Positions 43,872 to 53,412 of a stretch of 64,000 nt of DNA are shown here, piece after piece. This DNA comes from Aquitalea magnusonii (lineage in GTDB: Bacteria > Pseudomonadota > Gammaproteobacteria > Burkholderiales > Chromobacteriaceae): NCBI RefSeq assembly GCF_002217795.2, contig NZ_AP018823.1, positions 1,426,001-1,490,000 of the forward strand. The letters are read 5' to 3'. Made by a program: the position numbers and the translations under genes. How positions within the stretch are numbered: the stretch's first letter is position 1; every line of letters starts with the position of its first letter. The notes below the pieces were generated by a model. It was not told where the DNA came from, did no database searches, and saw only the letters and a program-made list of their open reading frames with translations.

Positions 43872-44513
43872 TCAGTTGGCCACGGTAAAGCGCTGGCGGC
43901 TGTGACGCGGGGTTTGGGCTTCATCGGCAATGGCCACGGCCAGGTCGGCCACGCTGATGCCGGCGGGCTGGTCGCCATCCATCAGCAGTTCATCACCGCC
44001 CAGACGGTACTGGCCGCTGCGCTCGCCCGGTGCCAGCAGAGCCGGCGGCGACAGGAACACCCAGTCCAGCACGGTTTCCTGTTGCAAGTCTGCCAGCGCC
44101 TGGCGGGCGCCTTCCGCGCCTTCCTTGTATTCGGCGGGGAAGTGCGGGGTGTCGATCAGTTGCACGCCCGGTGCCACATACAGGCTGCCGGCACCGCCTA
44201 CTTCCAGAAAGCGCGGGACACCGGCCTGCTTCACGCCGGCCACAATGGCGGCATGGCCCTTGAGGAAGAGGGCGCGGATGTCGCTCTTGTCCCAGCCCGG
44301 ATTGAAGGTGCTGATCACCATATCGTGTCCGGCAACCGCCTGGGCAATGGCGGCGGCATCGTAGGCATCGGCCTTCACCGCCGTTAGTTGCGGGTGGCTG
44401 GGCAGGCGTTCCGGACGGCTGACAATGGCCGATACCTGGTGCTGGCGTGCCAGCAGTTCTTGCAATACGGCGGAGCCGACAAAGCCGGTGGCACCAATCA
44501 GAGCGATTTTCAT
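43872..44513 (-). CDS. NAD(P)H-binding Rossmann protein (atypical SDR, YwnB-like)
   Basis: A 213-residue atypical short-chain dehydrogenase. The dinucleotide motif MKIALIGATGFVGSAVLQEL opens the protein; AVKADAYDAAAIAQAVAGHD and RFLEVGGAGSLYVAPG follow. It lacks the YxxxK catalytic pair, as expected for NmrA-like or flavin-reductase-like members. AAAGGAAAGC before the ATG supports this start over longer frames. It is divergent from a LysR gene with 100 bases between them and is the likely target of that regulator. Confidence 0.88.
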   Translation of the reverse strand: MKIALIGATGFVGSAVLQELLARQHQVSAIVSRPERLPSHPQLTAVKADAYDAAAIAQAVAGHDMVISTFNPGWDKSDIRALFLKGHAAIVAGVKQAGVPRFLEVGGAGSLYVAPGVQLIDTPHFPAEYKEGAEGARQALADLQQETVLDWVFLSPPALLAPGERSGQYRLGGDELLMDGDQPAGISVADLAVAIADEAQTPRHSRQRFTVAN

Positions 44514-44616
44514 CTTGCTTTCCTTTCGTATAGTGGATGGATTGCAGTGTAATAGCTTGCTGCATGGCTGATAATCGGGCAATACTGGTATTGATAAATT
44601 AGCAGGACTTAACAAT

Positions 44617-45522
44617 ATGGATATCTTGCGCCGCATGGCCGTGTTTGCCACCGTGGTGGAGCAAGGCTCGATGGTGGCGGCGGCACGCACCCTGAGTATG
44701 ACACCATCGGCGGTCAGCCAGCACATCAGCAAGCTGGAGTCGGAACATGGCGTGTCCTTGTTGCACCGCACCACGCGCAGCCTCACCCTGACCGAAGCCG
44801 GCAGCCTGTTCTATCAGGGCTGTGCCGACATGCTGGCTGCTGCCCGGCTGGCCGAGCAACGCCTGAGCGAGCTGCGCGATGCCCCGGTGGGCGAATTGCG
44901 CCTGTCAGCTCCCACCGGCTTTGCCGGACCGATGCTGACCGAGGCGCTGGCTCCGCTGCTGGCGGCCTATCCGCGCCTGAGCCTGAAGCTGTTTTTCCAT
45001 GACGAAATGATTGATCTGGTACAGCACCGCATCGATCTGGCCTTGCGCGCCGGCGATCTGAAAGACTCCTCGCTGGTGGCGCGCCATCTGGCGGACTGGG
45101 AAAGCGTGCTGTGTGCCGCACCGTCTTATCTGGCGCGTCATCCTGCCATCACCACCCCGGCGCAACTGGAACAGCACCAATGGGTGATGCTGGACCATGA
45201 ACGCAGTCAAACCTGGCTGACCATGGAAAATAGTGCCGGTGAGGTGGAACGGCCGCTGGTGGCGCAGCGGGTCAGCAGCAACAATATTCTGGCGGCGCGG
45301 CAGTTTGTGCTGGCCGGCATGGGCTTGTCCATCCAGCCGGAACCGGAAGTGCGGCAGGAACTGGCCGATGGCCGACTGCTGCGGGTATTGCCGCAGTGGC
45401 GTTTGCCGGCGCTGGGCATTTATGTGGTGACGCCACGGCGTGATGCCCAGCCGGCAAAAGTGCGCTACGCCATCGAAGCCTTGCGCCAGCGCATGCAGCA
45501 CAAGACCGGGAGTGGTGCATGA
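44617..45522 (+). CDS. LysR-family regulator
   Basis: A 301-residue LysR-type regulator with HTH MDILRRMAVFATVVEQGSMV and AAARTLSMTPSAVSQHISKL, and an effector domain from GELRLSAPTGFAGPMLTEAL that resembles the AaeR/DmlR-like group. It is divergent from the NAD(P)H-binding protein gene and its stop overlaps the start of the homocysteine methyltransferase gene (ATGA), an unusual coupling of a LysR regulator with a metabolic gene. Confidence 0.92.
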   Translation: MDILRRMAVFATVVEQGSMVAAARTLSMTPSAVSQHISKLESEHGVSLLHRTTRSLTLTEAGSLFYQGCADMLAAARLAEQRLSELRDAPVGELRLSAPTGFAGPMLTEALAPLLAAYPRLSLKLFFHDEMIDLVQHRIDLALRAGDLKDSSLVARHLADWESVLCAAPSYLARHPAITTPAQLEQHQWVMLDHERSQTWLTMENSAGEVERPLVAQRVSSNNILAARQFVLAGMGLSIQPEPEVRQELADGRLLRVLPQWRLPALGIYVVTPRRDAQPAKVRYAIEALRQRMQHKTGSGA

Positions 45523-46472
45523 GTGCTGCCGCACTGCATCTGCTACAGCAGCGCCTGCATGAGAGTAACTACCTGTTGCTGGACGGGGCGCTGGCCACCG
45601 CGCTGGAGGCGCGCGGTTTTGATCTGGCCGACCCGCTGTGGTCGGCACGCGTGTTGCTGGAAGCGCCACAGGCAATCGGCCAATTGCATCTGGACTATCT
45701 GCAGGCCGGGGCCGACATCATCACCACCTCCAGCTATCAGGCCAGTTTTGAGGGCTTTGCCCGGCGCGGCCTGGACCGGCAGCAAGCCGCCGGGCTGATG
45801 CAGTTGTCGGTTGATCTGGCCTTGCAGGCACGTCAACGCTTCATGGCAGAACAGCCAGAAACAGTGACAGCGCCGCTGGTGGCGGCGTCAGTCGGGCCTT
45901 ACGGGGCCATGCTGGCGGATGGCTCGGAATACCGGGGTGATTATGGCCTGAGCGTGGCGCAGCTGATGGATTTCCACCGGCCACGGCTGGCGGTGCTGGC
46001 CGCCAGCGGGGCCGATTTGCTGGCCTGCGAAACCATTCCCTGCCCGCAGGAGGCCGAAGCGCTGGCGCGCTTGCTGCAGCAGGAATTTCCCGCCACGCCC
46101 GCCTGGATCAGCTTCAGTTGCCGCGATGCACAGCATGTATGGCAGGGCGAACGCTTGGCCGACTGCATGGCCATGCTGGCAGCCGTACCGCAAGTGGTGG
46201 CGCTGGGGGTGAACTGCAGCGACCCGCGCTGGGTGGCTGCGCTGCTGCAACAGGCGGCCAGCGTGACCGACAAACCGCTGCTGGCCTATCCCAATTCGGG
46301 TGAGCAGTGGGACGCTGAGCGCAAGTGCTGGCATGGGCAGGCCAGCCCGGCCCGCTTTGCCGCACAGGCCAGGCGCTGGCACCAGGCAGGGGCCAGGCTG
46401 ATTGGCGGCTGCTGCCGTACCGGGCCGGCATATATTGCGGCGCTGCGTGCCGCCCTGGATGGCGCAGCCTGA
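45519..46472 (+). CDS. mmuM: Homocysteine S-methyltransferase
   Basis: A 317-residue zinc enzyme that transfers a methyl group from S-methylmethionine or S-adenosylmethionine to homocysteine, giving methionine. The start shows YLLLDGALATALEARGFDL; then ITTSSYQASFEGF, VAASVGPYGAMLADGSEYRG and VALGVNCSDP with zinc ligand Cys233. The second zinc motif, IGGCCRTGP, carries Cys298 and Cys299. Length matches E. coli MmuM (310 residues). No S-methylmethionine permease gene is adjacent. The gene overlaps the upstream LysR gene by four bases. Confidence 0.93.
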   Translation: MSAAALHLLQQRLHESNYLLLDGALATALEARGFDLADPLWSARVLLEAPQAIGQLHLDYLQAGADIITTSSYQASFEGFARRGLDRQQAAGLMQLSVDLALQARQRFMAEQPETVTAPLVAASVGPYGAMLADGSEYRGDYGLSVAQLMDFHRPRLAVLAASGADLLACETIPCPQEAEALARLLQQEFPATPAWISFSCRDAQHVWQGERLADCMAMLAAVPQVVALGVNCSDPRWVAALLQQAASVTDKPLLAYPNSGEQWDAERKCWHGQASPARFAAQARRWHQAGARLIGGCCRTGPAYIAALRAALDGAA

Positions 46473-46535
46473 GAGGCCAACCGCCGGTGATGGACCGGCT
46501 GCCGCGTTCCGGGCGGGCAGATACTGGCCGTGGCT

Positions 46536-47642
46536 TCAAATCTTGCGGGTACAGGGTTCGTGTTCCATGGCAGTGAGGATGTCCATCACCTCTGCCGAGG
46601 CATCCTCCATGCGGCGCAAGGCCTGCTGTGCCTTGGCAAAGTCCTTGGCATGGAAGGCGTCCAGTGCCTCCTTGCCGAAGTTGTGTACATTGGCGTGCGG
46701 TGCTTCCAACTGGGTGTAGTTGTTATTGCCCTTGCATTCCTGCGCACCACGGCCTTCGTAGTACCACTTGCCCAGGCGGCAGTGCTGGTGCGAGGACACC
46801 TTGTCCGATGACAGGTCGTGATAGCCGATGAAGGCCTTGTAGATGTCCAGCTTGAACACGATGTGATCCAGCTTCACCACCTCCATGAAGCTGGTGTTGG
46901 TACCCTGGGCAATCACCCGTGCCATCTGTTCGCTGACATCCACCATGCTGCGGATGGCATTGGCTGTTGCCACGCCGGTTTCGCGATAGCCGGCCACCTG
47001 GCTGGCCGCTTCGGTCACCTGTTGCTTGGTGCTGTGCGAGGCACCTTCCACATCGCCCACCAGGCTGGAAATCTCATTGGTGGCATTGGCCGTGCGTTCG
47101 GCCAGCTTGCGTACTTCGTCCGCCACCACGGCAAAGCCACGGCCTTGTTCACCGGCACGGGCGGCTTCGATGGCCGCGTTCAATGCCAGCAGATTGGTCT
47201 GGTCGGCCACATCCTTGATCAGCTGCACAAACTGGCGGATCTGCCCGGTCTTGCTGTTGAGCGAGTCCATGGATTCAGCGGTTTTCTGTTGTGCCTGGGC
47301 AATGTCATCAAAGCTGTTGGCCAGGGTATCCACTGCGCTGCGGGTGCCATGCAGGGTGGTGACTGCATCGGCGGCGGCCCCGAAATTGTTTTCCATCAGG
47401 CTGGCCAGTTCGGCAAACGAGGCGCGGATGCTGGCCAGGCTGCCGCAGAAGTCGCCAAAGGGTTCGATATAGCTCTGGCTGCGCTGCCCGGTAAGCTGTA
47501 GCTGCTGCAATTGCTGCTCGGCTTGCTGGCGTGCCTGTTCGCTGTCCCGTAGTTGCTGCTGGCTGTGTTGCAGCGCATTTTCCAGTTCACTCACCCGGTC
47601 TTGCAGTTGTTGTATGTGCTTTTTGTGGCTTGAACCAAACAT
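46536..47642 (-). CDS. Soluble methyl-accepting chemotaxis protein with CZB zinc domain
   Basis: A 368-residue chemoreceptor without membrane spans. The N-terminus is a coiled coil ([20 protein letters not shown]), followed by a short MCP signalling domain with the hairpin tip [20 protein letters not shown] and [19 protein letters not shown]. The C-terminal part is a chemoreceptor zinc-binding domain: [35 protein letters not shown] and [12 protein letters not shown] give the His, Cys, His, His ligands. Relatives respond to zinc or hypochlorous acid in the cytoplasm. It stands alone. Confidence 0.93.
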   Translation of the reverse strand: MFGSSHKKHIQQLQDRVSELENALQHSQQQLRDSEQARQQAEQQLQQLQLTGQRSQSYIEPFGDFCGSLASIRASFAELASLMENNFGAAADAVTTLHGTRSAVDTLANSFDDIAQAQQKTAESMDSLNSKTGQIRQFVQLIKDVADQTNLLALNAAIEAARAGEQGRGFAVVADEVRKLAERTANATNEISSLVGDVEGASHSTKQQVTEAASQVAGYRETGVATANAIRSMVDVSEQMARVIAQGTNTSFMEVVKLDHIVFKLDIYKAFIGYHDLSSDKVSSHQHCRLGKWYYEGRGAQECKGNNNYTQLEAPHANVHNFGKEALDAFHAKDFAKAQQALRRMEDASAEVMDILTAMEHEPCTRKI

Positions 47643-48018
47643 TAAACGAGTCTCCGAGTGCCAATAAGGTTTTATTTAAAGATTTATGCATTTATCTTAA
47701 ACACTTTGCCGTGTTCTGCCGTGCGCTGACAAAGTTAAACCATGTGCCGCCGTGCGCTTGTCCAGCGTGATTATGCAGATGTACTTGCAGTTGAATGTTG
47801 CTTTTTAAATTTCCTGATTTAAATCTTAAGCTCGCAGCGTGGGCAGGGCCTTGCGTCACGTCAGATGATTTTGATAAAGCCAGTGTTGCTTTGGTCTGGT
47901 AAATGGCGCAGTCAATGGCATGTTTCTGATAAGTAATTCATTTTTTCTTGCTTAGTTTTCCCGGTGCCGCTTGCTAGATTGCTCACCATCCAACACATAG
48001 CCAACTGCGGAAAACACC
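47643..48018. promoter_or_regulatory. Divergent promoter region before tauA
   Basis: About 375 bases between the divergent chemoreceptor and tauA genes, moderately AT-rich. It must hold the tau promoter, which in relatives is controlled by the CysB/Cbl regulators during sulfate starvation. I could not identify a definite binding site or promoter boxes. Confidence 0.4.
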
Positions 48019-49011
48019 ATGAAGCATTACGCCAAGACTGTCCGTCTCTCCCTGATTGCAGCCTCTCTTGCCTTGCTGGGCAATCTGGCTCACGCCGCCG
48101 ACACCGTCACCATCGCCTACCAGACCGGTATCGATCCCACCAAGATTCCGCAAGCCGATGGTGCCTATGAAAAAGCCACCGGCAGCAAGATTAACTGGCG
48201 CAAGTTTGAAAGCGGTTCGGAAGTGATTGCCGCCGTGGCCTCGGGTGACGTGGTGATCGGCAACCTGGGCTCCAGCCCGCTGGCCGCCGCCGCCAGCCGT
48301 GGCCTGCCGATTGTCACCTTCCTGGTGGCCGATGAAATCGGTGACGCCGAGGCACTGGTGGTGCGCAATGGCAGCAAGATTGCCAAGCCGCAGGACCTGA
48401 TCGGCAAGAAAGTGGCCGTGCCCTATGTGTCCACCACCCATTACAGCCTGCTGGCCTCGCTCAAGCATTGGAATGTGGATGCCAGCAAGGTGAATGTGCT
48501 GAACCTGCGCCCCAGTGAAATCACTGCGGCCTGGCAGCGTGGCGACATTGATGCCGCCTATGTATGGGACCCGGCACTGGGCAAAATCAAGGCCAACGGC
48601 AAGGTGCTGACCAGCTCGGCCCAAGTGTCCAAGTGGGGCGCGCCGACTTACGATATCTGGATCGTGCGCAAGGACTTTGCCGAGGCCCATCCGGAATTCG
48701 TCAACAAGTTTACCAAGGTGTCGCTGGACGCCATCGCCGGCTATGTGGCCAACCCCAAGGCCTTTATTGCCAACAAGGACAATATCGACAAGATCAGCCG
48801 CCTGACCGGTGCCGCCGCACCGGACGTGATTGCCGGCCTGCAGGGCAACCGCTTCCTTACCCAGAAGGAGCAGATTGCCCTGCTGCAAAAGCCCTTTGTG
48901 CAGGCCGTAGCCAATACCGCGGCCTTTTTGAAGTCGCAGGGCAAGGTGGACAGCCTGCAGGCTGATTACAGCCCCTATGTGAGCAATCAGTTTGTGAAGG
49001 CTGCGAAATAA
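48019..49011 (+). CDS. tauA: Taurine ABC transporter, periplasmic binding protein
   Basis: A 330-residue binding protein of the TauA/SsuA group. A signal peptide ends near AHAAD; the mature start is [20 protein letters not shown]. Recognisable blocks are [36 protein letters not shown] and [20 protein letters not shown], all strongly TauA-like. It heads an intact tauABCD operon, so the ligand taurine is well supported by context. Confidence 0.95.
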   Translation: MKHYAKTVRLSLIAASLALLGNLAHAADTVTIAYQTGIDPTKIPQADGAYEKATGSKINWRKFESGSEVIAAVASGDVVIGNLGSSPLAAAASRGLPIVTFLVADEIGDAEALVVRNGSKIAKPQDLIGKKVAVPYVSTTHYSLLASLKHWNVDASKVNVLNLRPSEITAAWQRGDIDAAYVWDPALGKIKANGKVLTSSAQVSKWGAPTYDIWIVRKDFAEAHPEFVNKFTKVSLDAIAGYVANPKAFIANKDNIDKISRLTGAAAPDVIAGLQGNRFLTQKEQIALLQKPFVQAVANTAAFLKSQGKVDSLQADYSPYVSNQFVKAAK

Positions 49012-49013
49012 TC

Positions 49014-49805
49014 ATGGCCATCCTCTCCGCCAACAAGGTGAGCGTGCGCTATCCCGGTCAGGACCGGCCCGCCTTGTCCGAAGTGTCGCTGGACATCGGT
49101 CCGGATGACCTGACCGTGGCACTGGGGCCGTCCGGCTGCGGCAAGACCACCTTGCTGAACCTGTTTGCCGGATTTGTCCAGCCGGATGGCGGCGAGGTGC
49201 GCTTTGGTGAAGCCCGGGTGACCGGGCCGGGTGCGGACCGCGCCGTGGTGTTTCAGCACGACGCCTTGCTGCCCTGGCTTTCCGTGCGCGACAACGTGGC
49301 GTTTGGCTTGCGCCTGCAAGGCGTGGCCAAGGCCGAACGGCTGGCGCGGGCTGACGAGGTGCTGCGCCTGGTCGACCTGCCGGAGGCCGGCAGTCGCTAT
49401 AGCTGGCAGCTATCCGGCGGCCAGCGTCAGCGCGTGGGGATTGCCCGTGCGCTGGCCAGCCACTCACAGGTATTGCTGATGGACGAACCCTTCGGCGCAC
49501 TGGATGCCTTTACCCGCGAGCAAATGCAGGAGCTGCTGCTCAAGGTGTGGCAGCAGGCGCGGCGACGCATTTTCCTGATTACCCACGATATCGAAGAGGC
49601 GCTGTTTCTGGCTACCGAACTGGTGCTGATGTCGCCGGGGCCGGGCCGCATTGTCGAAACCCTGCGCCCGGGCTTCAGCCAGCGTTACCGGGCGGGTGAG
49701 TCGGCGCGGGCCATCAAGTCCGATCCGGCCTTCATCGCGCTGCGCGAGCAATTGCTGGCCACCCTGTTCGACCATCGCCGTCAGGCCGAGGAGATTGCCG
49801 CATGA
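49014..49805 (+). CDS. tauB: Taurine ABC transporter ATPase
   Basis: A 263-residue ATPase with Walker [19 protein letters not shown]-loop [20 protein letters not shown], signature [16 protein letters not shown], Walker [21 protein letters not shown] and H-loop [16 protein letters not shown]. These match TauB/SsuB ATPases. It starts two bases after tauA and its stop overlaps the tauC start. Confidence 0.95.
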   Translation: MAILSANKVSVRYPGQDRPALSEVSLDIGPDDLTVALGPSGCGKTTLLNLFAGFVQPDGGEVRFGEARVTGPGADRAVVFQHDALLPWLSVRDNVAFGLRLQGVAKAERLARADEVLRLVDLPEAGSRYSWQLSGGQRQRVGIARALASHSQVLLMDEPFGALDAFTREQMQELLLKVWQQARRRIFLITHDIEEALFLATELVLMSPGPGRIVETLRPGFSQRYRAGESARAIKSDPAFIALREQLLATLFDHRRQAEEIAA

Positions 49806-50683
49806 ATGCACTGGAACAGACACTGGAACAAAAACTGGCTGATGTTGCCGTCAGCAACACCGTACCGGACGAACTGCCGGTCAGCAGCCCGCGCGCTGGT
49901 AGCTCCCGCTGGCGGCAATACCGTCGCGGCTGGCTCAGCCTGATCAGCCTGCTGGCGGTATTGGGCGGCTGGTGGGGACTGTCGCACAGCGGCATTGTGC
50001 CGCCCTTGTTTCTGCCTGCGCCGGAAGCGGTGGTGGCCAAGCTGATCACCGTCAGCACCCAGGGTTTCATGGATGCCACCTTGTGGCAGCACCTGGCGGC
50101 CAGCCTGCAGCGCATCGTGCTGGCCTTGCTGGCTGCGGTGCTGCTGGGTATTCCGCTGGGGGTGCTGATGGGCGTCAGCCCGGTGGCGCGTGGCTTGCTG
50201 GACCCGCTGATTGAAGCCTATCGCCCGGTGCCGCCGCTGGCCTATCTGCCGCTGATTGTCATCTGGTTCGGCATCGGCGAATTGTCCAAGGTGCTGCTGA
50301 TTTTCCTGGCGGTACTGGCCCCGGTCATCATCGCCACCAGCCACGGCGTGGTACAGGTCAGCCGTAACCGCCTGCGTGCTGCGCAGACGCTGGGTGCCAG
50401 CCGCAGCCAGTTGCTGTGGTTTGTCATCCTGCCGGAGGCTCTGCCGGAAATCCTCACCGGCATCCGCATCGGCCTGGGTACCGGCTGGTCCACCCTGGTG
50501 GCGGCCGAGCTGGTGGCTGCCACCCGCGGGCTGGGTTTCATGGTGCAGTCGGCAGCGCAGTTCCTGGTGACGGATGTGGTGATTCTGGGCATCGCGGTGA
50601 TTGCGGTGATTGCCTTTGCGCTGGAGCTGGGCTTGCGCCTGTTGCAGCGACGACTCGCCCCCTGGCATGGCCAGCTGGATTGA
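49802..50683 (+). CDS. tauC: Taurine ABC transporter permease
   Basis: A 293-residue permease of the TauC/SsuC type with about six spans. The hydrophilic N-terminus of 40 residues precedes [20 protein letters not shown]. The conserved [20 protein letters not shown] and the EAA loop [20 protein letters not shown] identify the family; [20 protein letters not shown] follows. Sixty bases separate it from tauD. Confidence 0.95.
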   Translation: MNALEQTLEQKLADVAVSNTVPDELPVSSPRAGSSRWRQYRRGWLSLISLLAVLGGWWGLSHSGIVPPLFLPAPEAVVAKLITVSTQGFMDATLWQHLAASLQRIVLALLAAVLLGIPLGVLMGVSPVARGLLDPLIEAYRPVPPLAYLPLIVIWFGIGELSKVLLIFLAVLAPVIIATSHGVVQVSRNRLRAAQTLGASRSQLLWFVILPEALPEILTGIRIGLGTGWSTLVAAELVAATRGLGFMVQSAAQFLVTDVVILGIAVIAVIAFALELGLRLLQRRLAPWHGQLD

Positions 50684-50742
50684 AGATTTCATGGCCGCTG
50701 CCTGTGGTGGCGGCCAGAACCGAATGATGCAAGGAATAGAAG

Positions 50743-51576
50743 ATGAGTCTGACTCTTACCCGTTTGTCCCCGGCGCTGGGCGCGATTGTCGAAGGTGTGG
50801 ATCTGGCGCAGCCGCTGACTGACAGCTTGCAGCAGGAGATACAGCAGGCGCTGCTGCAACATCAGGTGCTGTTCTTCCGTAATCAGGACATCAGCCCGCG
50901 CCAGCAGCGCGACTTTGCCGCCCGGTTTGGTGATCTGCACACCCACCCCATCTACCCGCAACACCCGGATGCGCCACAGGTGATGATTCTGGACACCGAC
51001 GCTTTCGACCTGAAGGACAATGCCATCTGGCACACCGATGTCACCTTCATCGAAACCCCGCCGGCCGCTGCGGTGCTGGCGGCGCGCTTGCTGCCGGAGT
51101 TCGGCGGTGACACGCTGTGGGCCAGCAGCTTTGCCGCCTGGGATGCGCTGTCCGACCGGCTGAAAACCTTGCTGGAAGGGCTGACTGCCACCCATGACTT
51201 CACCAAGACTTTCCCGCTCAAGCGCTTTGGCCTGACCCCGGCCGACCGGGAAAAATGGGAACAGACCCGGCGCGACAATCCGCCGCTGAGCCATCCGGTG
51301 GTGCGCACCCATCCGGTGAGCGGGCGCAAGGGCTTGTTCGTCAATGGCGGTTTCACCACTGAAATCAACGAGTTGCCGGAAGAAGAGGGCGCGGCCTTGC
51401 TGGCCTTCCTGCTCGCCCATCAGGCGCGGCCGGAATTCACCATCCGCTGGCGCTGGCAGGCTGGCGATGTGGCGTTCTGGGATAACCGCTCCACCAGTCA
51501 TTATGCGGTGGACGATTACCGCCCCAACCGTCGCATCATGCACCGGGCGACGATTCTGGGTGACAAACCCTTCTGA
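50743..51576 (+). CDS. tauD: Taurine dioxygenase
   Basis: A 277-residue Fe(II)/2-oxoglutarate dioxygenase that hydroxylates taurine, releasing sulfite and aminoacetaldehyde. The HxD iron motif is IWHTDVTF (His97, Asp99); the distal His is in [11 protein letters not shown], and the 2-oxoglutarate arginine is in [28 protein letters not shown] is also typical. It completes the taurine desulfonation pathway and ends the operon. The structured repeat, copy 2, begins about 55 bases after its stop. Confidence 0.96.
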   Translation: MSLTLTRLSPALGAIVEGVDLAQPLTDSLQQEIQQALLQHQVLFFRNQDISPRQQRDFAARFGDLHTHPIYPQHPDAPQVMILDTDAFDLKDNAIWHTDVTFIETPPAAAVLAARLLPEFGGDTLWASSFAAWDALSDRLKTLLEGLTATHDFTKTFPLKRFGLTPADREKWEQTRRDNPPLSHPVVRTHPVSGRKGLFVNGGFTTEINELPEEEGAALLAFLLAHQARPEFTIRWRWQAGDVAFWDNRSTSHYAVDDYRPNRRIMHRATILGDKPF

Positions 51577-51630
51577 ACGACAGAATGTGAGTCAGCCAAA
51601 CAAAAAACTACCCTGCGGGGTGGCTTGAGA

Positions 51631-51798
51631 TTATTGACAACCCCTCTCGCTTTCTGGATAGAAAGCGAGGCTCCCTTGCAGGGCAAGGGCGGGGGGATTG
51701 GGAATAGATGGGAAGGCTGCGGAATCTAAGAGTTAGTCGAAAGGCCCGGCTTTGCCGGGTCCAGTACAAGCGCACCAAATAACTTTGTCAGCAGCCTG
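51631..51798 (+). repeat. Structured intergenic repeat, copy 2
   Basis: Second copy of the element at 17997-18173, same orientation and about the same length. It keeps the hairpin CTCGCTTTCT-GGAT-AGAAAGCGAG (stem identical to copy 1, loop different), the GGCAAGGGCGGGGGG start of a G-tract region, GATGGGAAGGCTGC, the second hairpin CCCGGCTTTGCCGGG and the final TCAGCAGCCTG. Between these blocks the copies differ freely. It lies after tauD, between convergent genes and immediately before a terminator, just as copy 1 does. Confidence 0.8.
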
Positions 51799-51799
51799 G

Positions 51800-51822
51800 A
51801 GCCACCCCTTGGGGTGGCTTTT
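51800..51822 (+). terminator. Intrinsic terminator after repeat copy 2
   Basis: AGCCACCCC / GGGGTGGCT with a two-base loop and TTTT, one base after the repeat end. Its sequence is unrelated to the terminator behind copy 1. Confidence 0.82.
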
Positions 51823-51843
51823 GCATGGTGCGTCGCGCAAGAC

Positions 51844-53229
51844 TTATTCGACAAAGCGCATCTTGAACAGACGGCCCTTGATCTTGCTCACAGCCAGCTG
51901 CTCGAAGGCTTGCTGGGCGATGTCGCGCTGCAGGGCGACAAAGCTGGCACCTTCCAGCACATTGATCTTGCCTACATGGCTGCCGGCAATGCCGCCGTCA
52001 CCAGTCAGCGCGCCCAGAATGTCGCCGGGGCGCAGCTTGTCACGTTTGCCACCGGCAATTTCCAGCGTCACCATGGCCGGAATCAACTGGCCGCCCGGTG
52101 CCGGGGTCAGCTCGTCCACGTCGGCCCAGGTGAGCGGGGCTTTCTGGTAATCCTCGATCTGCACCAGACGGCGGGCATCGTTGTCGCAGGTCAGCGTCAT
52201 GGCCAGGCCATGCAACTCGCCGCGGCCGGTGCGGCCAATGCGGTGGATGTGTACTTCCGGGTCGTGGCTCACGTCCACGTTGATCACCAGGTCCAGTTCC
52301 TTGATGTCCAGCCCGCGAGCGGCCACATCGGTGGCCACCAGCACCGTGGTACTCTTGTTGGCAAAGCGCAGCAGAATCTGGTCGCGGTCGCGCTGTTCCA
52401 GATCGCCATACAGTGCCAGCGCGGAGAAACCACGGGCCTGCAAATCTTTCACCAGCTCCTTGCAGCGTTCCTTGGTATTGCAGAAGGCCAGCGCGGAAGC
52501 AGGGCGCACATGCTGCAGGATGCGGGTGACGGTTTCCAGCCGGGTTTCCGGCTTCACCTTGTAGAACCATTGTTCGATATGGTCGCCGCTGTGCAGCGCT
52601 TGTACTTTCACTTCCACCGGCTGGCGCAGGAACTGCGCGCTGGCCTTACGGATGGTGTCCGGATAGGTGGCGGAGAACAGCAGGGTCTGACGCTGGCGCG
52701 GGCAGGCGCGCACGATGCCGACGATTTCCTCGATGAAGCCCATGTCAATCATGCGGTCGGCCTCGTCCAGCACCAGCATTTTCACATTGGACAGGTCCAG
52801 CGACTGGCGGAACAGGTGGTCTTGCAGCCGGCCCGGCGTACCCACCACGATGTGCGCGCCATGCTCCAGCGAGCCGCGCTGTGGTCCCATCGGCGAGCCG
52901 CCGGTCAGGGTCACTACCTTGATATTGTCGATGCTGCGTGCCAGGCGGCGGATTTCCTGCGCCACCTGGTCGGCCAGCTCGCGCGTGGGGCACAGTACCA
53001 GGCCCTGCACGGCAAACCAGCGCGGATTGATGCCGGCCAGCATGCCCAGCCCGAAAGCGGCAGTCTTGCCGCTGCCGGTCTTGGCCTGGGCGATCAGGTC
53101 GCGTCCTTCCAGAATCACCGGCAGGCTTTCAGCCTGGATGGGGGTCATGCTGTGGTAACCCAGGCTGTCCAGGTTGGAAAGCAGGGCGTCAGGCAGCGCG
53201 GTGAGGGTAGAAAAGGCGATTTTTTTCAC
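51844..53229 (-). CDS. dbpA: DEAD-box RNA helicase DbpA
   Basis: A 461-residue ATP-dependent RNA helicase that acts on 23S rRNA in large-subunit assembly. Helicase motifs are AQAKTGSGKTAAFGLG (I), PTRELADQ (Ia), TPGRL, DEADRM (II), SATYP (III), ATDVAARGLDIK (V) and HRIGRTGRG (VI). The C-terminal RNA-binding domain with KLRPGDILGALTGDGGIAGS and IGKI-like VGKINVLEGASFVAL is diagnostic of DbpA. The GTG start before KKIAFSTLTALP gives the same length and N-terminus as E. coli DbpA (457 residues); a longer frame adds unrelated sequence. Confidence 0.94.
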   Translation of the reverse strand: MKKIAFSTLTALPDALLSNLDSLGYHSMTPIQAESLPVILEGRDLIAQAKTGSGKTAAFGLGMLAGINPRWFAVQGLVLCPTRELADQVAQEIRRLARSIDNIKVVTLTGGSPMGPQRGSLEHGAHIVVGTPGRLQDHLFRQSLDLSNVKMLVLDEADRMIDMGFIEEIVGIVRACPRQRQTLLFSATYPDTIRKASAQFLRQPVEVKVQALHSGDHIEQWFYKVKPETRLETVTRILQHVRPASALAFCNTKERCKELVKDLQARGFSALALYGDLEQRDRDQILLRFANKSTTVLVATDVAARGLDIKELDLVINVDVSHDPEVHIHRIGRTGRGELHGLAMTLTCDNDARRLVQIEDYQKAPLTWADVDELTPAPGGQLIPAMVTLEIAGGKRDKLRPGDILGALTGDGGIAGSHVGKINVLEGASFVALQRDIAQQAFEQLAVSKIKGRLFKMRFVE

Positions 53230-53355
53230 GGACTTGGCGGTATCACGACAGAAACGGGTGGGCAGTGTAACAGTTGGCGGCGCATTGTCCAAACCCGCTA
53301 TTGGCAGCGCCGGGCAATCGGCCTGCATTGTGTGGTTTTGCGGGTGGCGCAGGCA

Positions 53356-53390
53356 CGAAAAACGCCAGTGCGTGCCGGCGCACTGGCGTG
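53356..53390 (-). terminator. Intrinsic terminator of the haem-motif chemoreceptor gene
   Basis: On the minus strand CGCCAGTGCG / CGCACTGGCG with a six-base loop, followed by TTTTTCG, about 25 bases after the stop. Confidence 0.85.
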
Positions 53391-53412
53391 GTGGCTCAAT
53401 CCGCGCCGGGAC

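Noticed and set aside
48019..51576. Alkanesulfonate (ssu) rather than taurine system
   Set aside because: The binding protein and the dioxygenase with the HTD motif are TauA/TauD-like, and there is no ssuD or ssuE gene.
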